A stretch of 64,000 bases of DNA from Thelephora terrestris. Lineage: Eukaryota; Basidiomycota; Agaricomycetes; Thelephorales; Thelephoraceae. The DNA is taken from assembly GCA_015956445.1 (NCBI GenBank), contig WIUZ02000005.1, positions 1,922,001-1,986,000 on the forward strand, in the 5' to 3' direction. The translations under genes and the position numbers were made by a program. Each line of letters starts with the position of its first letter. Within the stretch, counting starts at the first letter, position 1. The notes beneath the pieces were generated by a model. It was given only the letters and a program-made list of their open reading frames with translations, had not been told where the DNA came from and did not search any database. Positions 60,301 to 64,000 of this stretch are shown here, one piece after another.

Positions 60301-61196
60301 GAGATGTTAGAGCCAGAGGGAACCGGAGGTTGTGGAGGGGGAGGTGGCATTTGAGACTCGTCAGTTTGTTGAGCCTGTTGTTGGAATCTTCCTCGACCTC
60401 CTCTTTGTCCTCGACGGTTTCGTCCTCGGCCTTGGCCCTGGGGCTGGCTCCCGTCGTGCTGCTGCTGCTGCTGCTGGAAATTTGGGTTCCCAGGGGCGCG
60501 CTGTACGTTGGACAACTTTTGTGCTTGTTGTCCGGAGCGACGGGAGCTGGATTTCTGCTCCCAGGCCAGTTTGACCATTTTCCTCAGCTCATCGATCTGG
60601 ACTTTACCGATATCGTCGGCTTGGCAAAGGATCTGGGCAAGGTAATCGTAGGCAGGGGGCATCCGGGAGAGTATCATCATGGCTTTGATGAAATCTGGGA
60701 CTGCTGCATTGGCTTCAGCGAGTCGACCAAAATGGGCCATGATTTTATCTATCGCCGGGATGGGGTCCGCATTTCTGGGGATCTGTATGTCCAGAGCGCT
60801 TTTGAACTCTGAATAGATCCCCATTACGCCGGGTTTCCCATATTCCGCATCGATTGCCTGATACAAGGCCCAAGCGTCTTCTTCAGACTTGTGTTTTGCC
60901 TGGATGTCAGGGCTTAGCCTCAGGAATATATTTCCGAGGGCTTTGGAGTTGTTTTCCTCCCATGCTTCAAGCGCTTCTTCGTCAATGTCTTCACCGCCCT
61001 CCTGTGCCGGAATTTCTTCAGCATCATCGGTGGCAGGGACAGCTGCTATATATGGTCGTACCGTTTTGGTGGGCTTTCCCTTCTTCATCAGTCTCCACTG
61101 TCCTTGTGCCATCAAGAAGCTTCTGACAGCAGGGGCCCATCGCTGATAGTTGGGGCCTTCGAGGACGGGGACAAGAGAGGTAAGCTGAGACGACAT
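57381..61196 (-). pseudogene. Copia Gag-Pol, N-terminal part: Gag, protease, integrase, start of reverse transcriptase
   Basis: ATG at 61196 (MSSQLTSLVPVLEGPNYQRW), a UBN2/Retrotran_gag-type Gag. A Gln/Gly-rich basic stretch takes the place of a zinc knuckle. Protease has WMLDSGASRHFT. GAG-pre-integrase has HRRLAHPSKEVIQ and CTGCAQGKMT. The integrase core has ELIHSDLKTF, MSDAGGEYTS and QQNGRAERIIRTLMDKAE, and a Pro/Ser-rich linker follows. Reverse transcriptase starts with NRWVFDQKPDGRKKARLVAK and VFSPVVRFETVR. It is a continuous frame of over 1250 codons up to the inserted solo LTR. Confidence 0.9.
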
Positions 61197-61520
61197 TTTT
61201 TCTTTGGTTTTGGGGGGTGGAAGTGCCTACGCCCAAAATAAGAGTCATCAGTTAATGAACACTTCTATGCCAAATGCAATGAAAGAGGGAAGAATTTAGC
61301 CTTTCCCTTTTAAGGATTACTTTAGTGAGAGGTTTATTGCATGTTGCCTCAGTCCACACCGTCGGCAGATGTTAATCGACTACCCTCCCCTTATGGGGTC
61401 TACGAATGTGTGTTGTGCTCAGCTTAGCCAATCACTGTTTCATCCCCTTTTTGGGGTTTTGACTTTTTTGTTCTAAGTCCCCTTCCTGCGCAGTGGATAG
61501 GCGAAGGTTTATTGACATGT

Positions 61521-61706
61521 CTAAAAGAAGTACTGCTTAGGGACGCGACGTATGACTCGTCGTGGTCCGCCTTCTTGGGCGCGCTTTGTCATCTCCTCTA
61601 GTATGTATCTAATACGCTTTCTGAGGTTATCCCCTTTCCCCAAGTCCAGCGCTCTAAGCTCCTTTGGAGGTGGCGTTTGGTCGATGAGGGTAGGTTCGTT
61701 TTCCAT
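61521..61706 (-). CDS. Small ORF in the Copia leader (61 codons)
   Basis: ATG at 61706 gives MENEPTLIDQTPPP, then LRKRIRYILEEMTKRAQEG and ends VPKQYFF. It lies between the 5' LTR and Gag-Pol on the same strand. The charged, helix-like composition looks more like coding sequence than a random leader. It could be an upstream regulatory ORF or a chance frame. Confidence 0.35.
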   Translation of the reverse strand: MENEPTLIDQTPPPKELRALDLGKGDNLRKRIRYILEEMTKRAQEGGPRRVIRRVPKQYFF

Positions 61707-61883
61707 ATTCTTTTGATGAGGGGTAAGCCTACAAATCAAAAAGAACATGGTGAATAGTGCTTTCTAAGCAGGTAGACAGTCAAGCCTGGATAGCGCAGTG
61801 GCAGCCACAGATGGCGCACTAAGGTAAGATCAGAGCCTGTTCACAGCGCAGCCATAGAGGCGCAGCTTGGAACACAGGGCGTA

Positions 61884-61899
61884 GCCCGGGCTCATAACC
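61884..61899 (-). other. Copia primer-binding site resembling the tRNA-iMet anticodon arm
   Basis: On the plus strand GCCCGGGCTCATAACC directly abuts the LTR. GGGCTCATAACC is the anticodon stem-loop sequence of methionine tRNAs (anticodon CAT). Drosophila copia is known to prime from an internal, half-cut tRNA-iMet rather than the CCA end; this site fits that mode. Confidence 0.7.
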
Positions 61900-62252
61900 T
61901 GTTGAGCAGGTAGGGTATATTCTATACTACTACATGGCGTACTCTAGTTCTTACCTGAAGGGGGAAGGTATGGTAGTGCAAGTGGGAGAGAGAGAGAGAG
62001 AAGCGATTGATTGATCTATGGACACATGAGGGGTATATATACTATCTACTCTATTATCGTCACATCTATGCAGTGTGACTGATGCATGGTCCGTGCGGCG
62101 GCTTAAGGCACGCGCGCGTCATACCGATCGATCGGGTCACTGATGTGACACCGTCCCTTCGGGTCGCTTATTCATCGCTCTCCGGTGTCGGCTCTCGCAC
62201 GAAGCGGTGGAGCCGGTTGACCCGTTGCCGGGCACAGACCTCCGGTTCAACA
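61900..62252 (-). repeat. Copia 5' LTR
   Basis: 353 bp, upstream LTR with respect to the minus-strand Copia genes. Differs from the other LTR at about two positions seen by eye (GGTCCGTGCGG against GGTCCGCGCGG, and TTCATCGC against TTCAGCGC). Confidence 0.93.
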
Positions 62253-62257
62253 GAAAG

Positions 62258-64000
62258 AGTGCCAAATACACTCTCACACCAAGACGTGCTATAAACACCA
62301 CAAAGGACGTGGCGTTGCTGAATGCCGATTTGACCACGACGAGAACAACTTCCGCGCGACATCCGATTTCGATCCCGAGACCGCCGAGCTATGCTTACGC
62401 TGTCTTCAAGGGCTAGTCAACAACTTCAATGCAACAATTCTTGAGGCCATCCGATGCAACATGGACATTAAGTTTATTGGCTCCGGTGAATCAGCGAAGG
62501 CAATCCTGTATTATATCACTGATTACATCACGAAGTCGGACTTGAAGACTCACGTTGCGTTTGCTGCCTTAGAGCTTGCGGTGAAAAAGCTCGGTGAATT
62601 TGACCCAAGCGCCGATGAAGCGACGTTAAGGGCCAAACAAATGCTGCAAAAGTGTGCCTATGCAATGATCTCGCATCAGGAGCTTTCTGCGCAACAGGTG
62701 GCCGCGTACCTGGTTGGTGGAGGTGATCACTACACCAGTCACTGTTTCCGCAATTTGTACTGGACATCGTTCGAAGCCAGTGTGAACGGTGAACGTCCCT
62801 CGCCTGAGTGTTACCAAGCAAGGAAAAGGGATACAGACGAGAGCCAAGATACCGAACAGGTTCCTTCGCGAGAAGGCGATGATGACGATGGAGAAACGGA
62901 AGATGGCGATGATGATGATGCTGTTGCTGAGCAGACCGACCACGATGAGACCGATTTTGATGAGGGCGATGACGTACGCATGGCGTTCTCCCGCACTGGA
63001 GATGTCTTAGAATGCAGCTCGCAAGTCACAAACTATAGATTCCGAGCGAAAGAACTGGACTGCCTCTCCGTATGGGAATTCACGTCCACAGTGGATCAGA
63101 TATCAAAATCGTGCCGTCAGAACAACAGCTGGGATGATGATGGCGACAATGACGGCAACGATGAACTTGAGGATCTCGATGAGGACAAATTAACTGAGGA
63201 TAAACAGAAAAGTACGCACGAGTTGCACCCCATGCATCCGGACTACCTGCAAAAGGTCCAGCGGTCCTGCAAAAATCCATGCAAACATTTTGTTCCTGTT
63301 CCCATTGGACCCGCGATTCCGAGACGTGATCGTGCTGAGCTATATGCAAAATATGCACGGCTGATGTTAATTCTCTTCAAACCCTGGCGAAAAGAGGCCG
63401 ACTTACGTGGTGATGCGGCAGATTGGCCAGAAGCACTTGACAATTTCCTGAAATTGTGCACTGAAGAAACGCGAAAAGTAATGAACAACATGCAGATACT
63501 CCATGAGTGTAAGGACTCGAAGGATAGCCGCTACCGAATGAGAAGAAACCGTGTGCCTCCAAGTGAGAAAAACAATGTGGCAGGGCCAGGTCAGCCAGGT
63601 ATGGACGAAATCATAGACCATATTGACGCGGTTGAAAACCATCACAGTCGCGCCACTATGCAGTCACTGACAGACATTGCAGACTGTCTTTCAGAGCTCG
63701 AGACTGCCGGCTTGTTCAATCGCCCAGAGAACACAAATTCCCATTCTCTCAACTCCGTTCCTCCTGAATCTCCTGAGAGGCTTATGTTGCCGGATGACAA
63801 TACTCTGGAAGATCAATGGAAGAGTACATATGAGAAGCATCGTGATGAGTGGAAACGTAAGCTCAGCAACACCGATGTCAAGACTCCGGAAACTCCTTCA
63901 AACAATGTGACACAGCCGTTGATAATGATGAGCATCAAAACCATGGAATCCCTCCCCGCGGTAGAGAGTCAAGTTGTGCGGATCCCACCTTCTGCAGATC
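62258..64000 (+). pseudogene. Helitron Rep/helicase protein, middle part (continues past window)
   Basis: The Helitron frame resumes after the Copia insertion with CQIHSHTKTCYKHHKGRG, AECRFDHD, NMDIKFIGSGESAKAILYYI and TDYITKSDL. The last carries the Rep tyrosine region (YYITDY). It continues with LLQKCAYAMISHQELSAQQV-type text and YLVGGGDHYTSHCFRNLYW, then a long acidic linker (about 62830-63210). The frame stays open to the window end, so the helicase domain should lie beyond 64000. The gene as a whole is broken upstream. Confidence 0.85.

Larger units (their letters stand above)
52573..62252 (-). mobile_element. Copia (Ty1-type) LTR retrotransposon, young, with one guest
   Basis: Two 353-bp LTRs (52573-52925 and 61900-62252) differ at about two positions. 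Each starts TGTTGAGCAGG and ends GGTTCAACA. The target duplication is GAAAG (52568-52572 and 62253-62257). The polypurine tract AAGGGGGAG (minus strand, 52926-52934) lies next to the 3' LTR, and a tRNA-iMet anticodon-type primer site lies next to the 5' LTR (61884-61899). It looks whole apart from one inserted solo LTR (54079-57375). Age: very recent, judging by LTR similarity. Confidence 0.93.

Overview
The window is nuclear DNA of a filamentous fungus, most likely a basidiomycete of the Agaricomycetes type. The evidence is short spliceosomal introns (about 50-100 bp), gene content (an AGC kinase with a PX-like N-terminus, a SMARCD/Rsc6-type chromatin protein, an RNAi-type RNA-dependent RNA polymerase, a histidine acid phosphatase) and a dense nest of Gypsy, Copia, Helitron, CACTA-like and minisatellite elements. 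The species cannot be named from sequence alone.

Layout. (1) 1-1579: the right part of a transposon-like element built from about 40 tandem 35-bp repeats. (2) 1580-21835: a mostly single-copy gene block: a possible NLR-type N-terminal fragment (-), a histidine acid phosphatase (-), a SMARCD/Rsc6 subunit (+), an NAD-dependent epimerase-like enzyme (-), a class II HDAC/acetylpolyamine amidohydrolase-like enzyme (+), an AGC kinase (+) and an RNA-dependent RNA polymerase (+). Composition changes abruptly inside the polymerase gene near 19170, from CpG-rich to strongly CpG-depleted. (3) 22890-49085: a broken Gypsy-type LTR element on the + strand. It carries an 8.6-kb Foldback-like minisatellite element in its pol end (31349-39949), three palindromic CACTA-like MITEs and a 3297-bp solo LTR in its 3' LTR. 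(4) 49086-64000: a Helitron (DUF6570-like, Helitron_like_N and Rep regions) cut by one CACTA-like foldback and by a young Copia element (52573-62252), which itself carries a second 3297-bp solo LTR. The Helitron runs off the window end.

The two most unusual things are these. First, a Foldback-type element whose inverted arms are tandem arrays of a 35-bp unit, with a TTAGG-rich palindromic core, about 90-bp terminal inverted repeats and an 8-bp target duplication. I see no transposase in it. Second, three long LTRs (two families present as solo LTRs, plus the resident Gypsy 3' LTR) each carry an intron-containing antisense gene upstream of the LTR TATA box. Two of these genes are recognisably related to each other although the surrounding LTRs differ.

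How it fits together: the order of nesting gives a relative chronology. The Helitron is older than the Copia element, which is older than its solo-LTR guest. The Gypsy element is older than the Foldback element, which is older than its own solo LTR and 172-bp MITE guests. The RNAi polymerase gene borders this nest, and its 3' half has the CpG-poor composition expected after long cytosine methylation. Identities and counts were estimated by eye; no searches or alignments were run.
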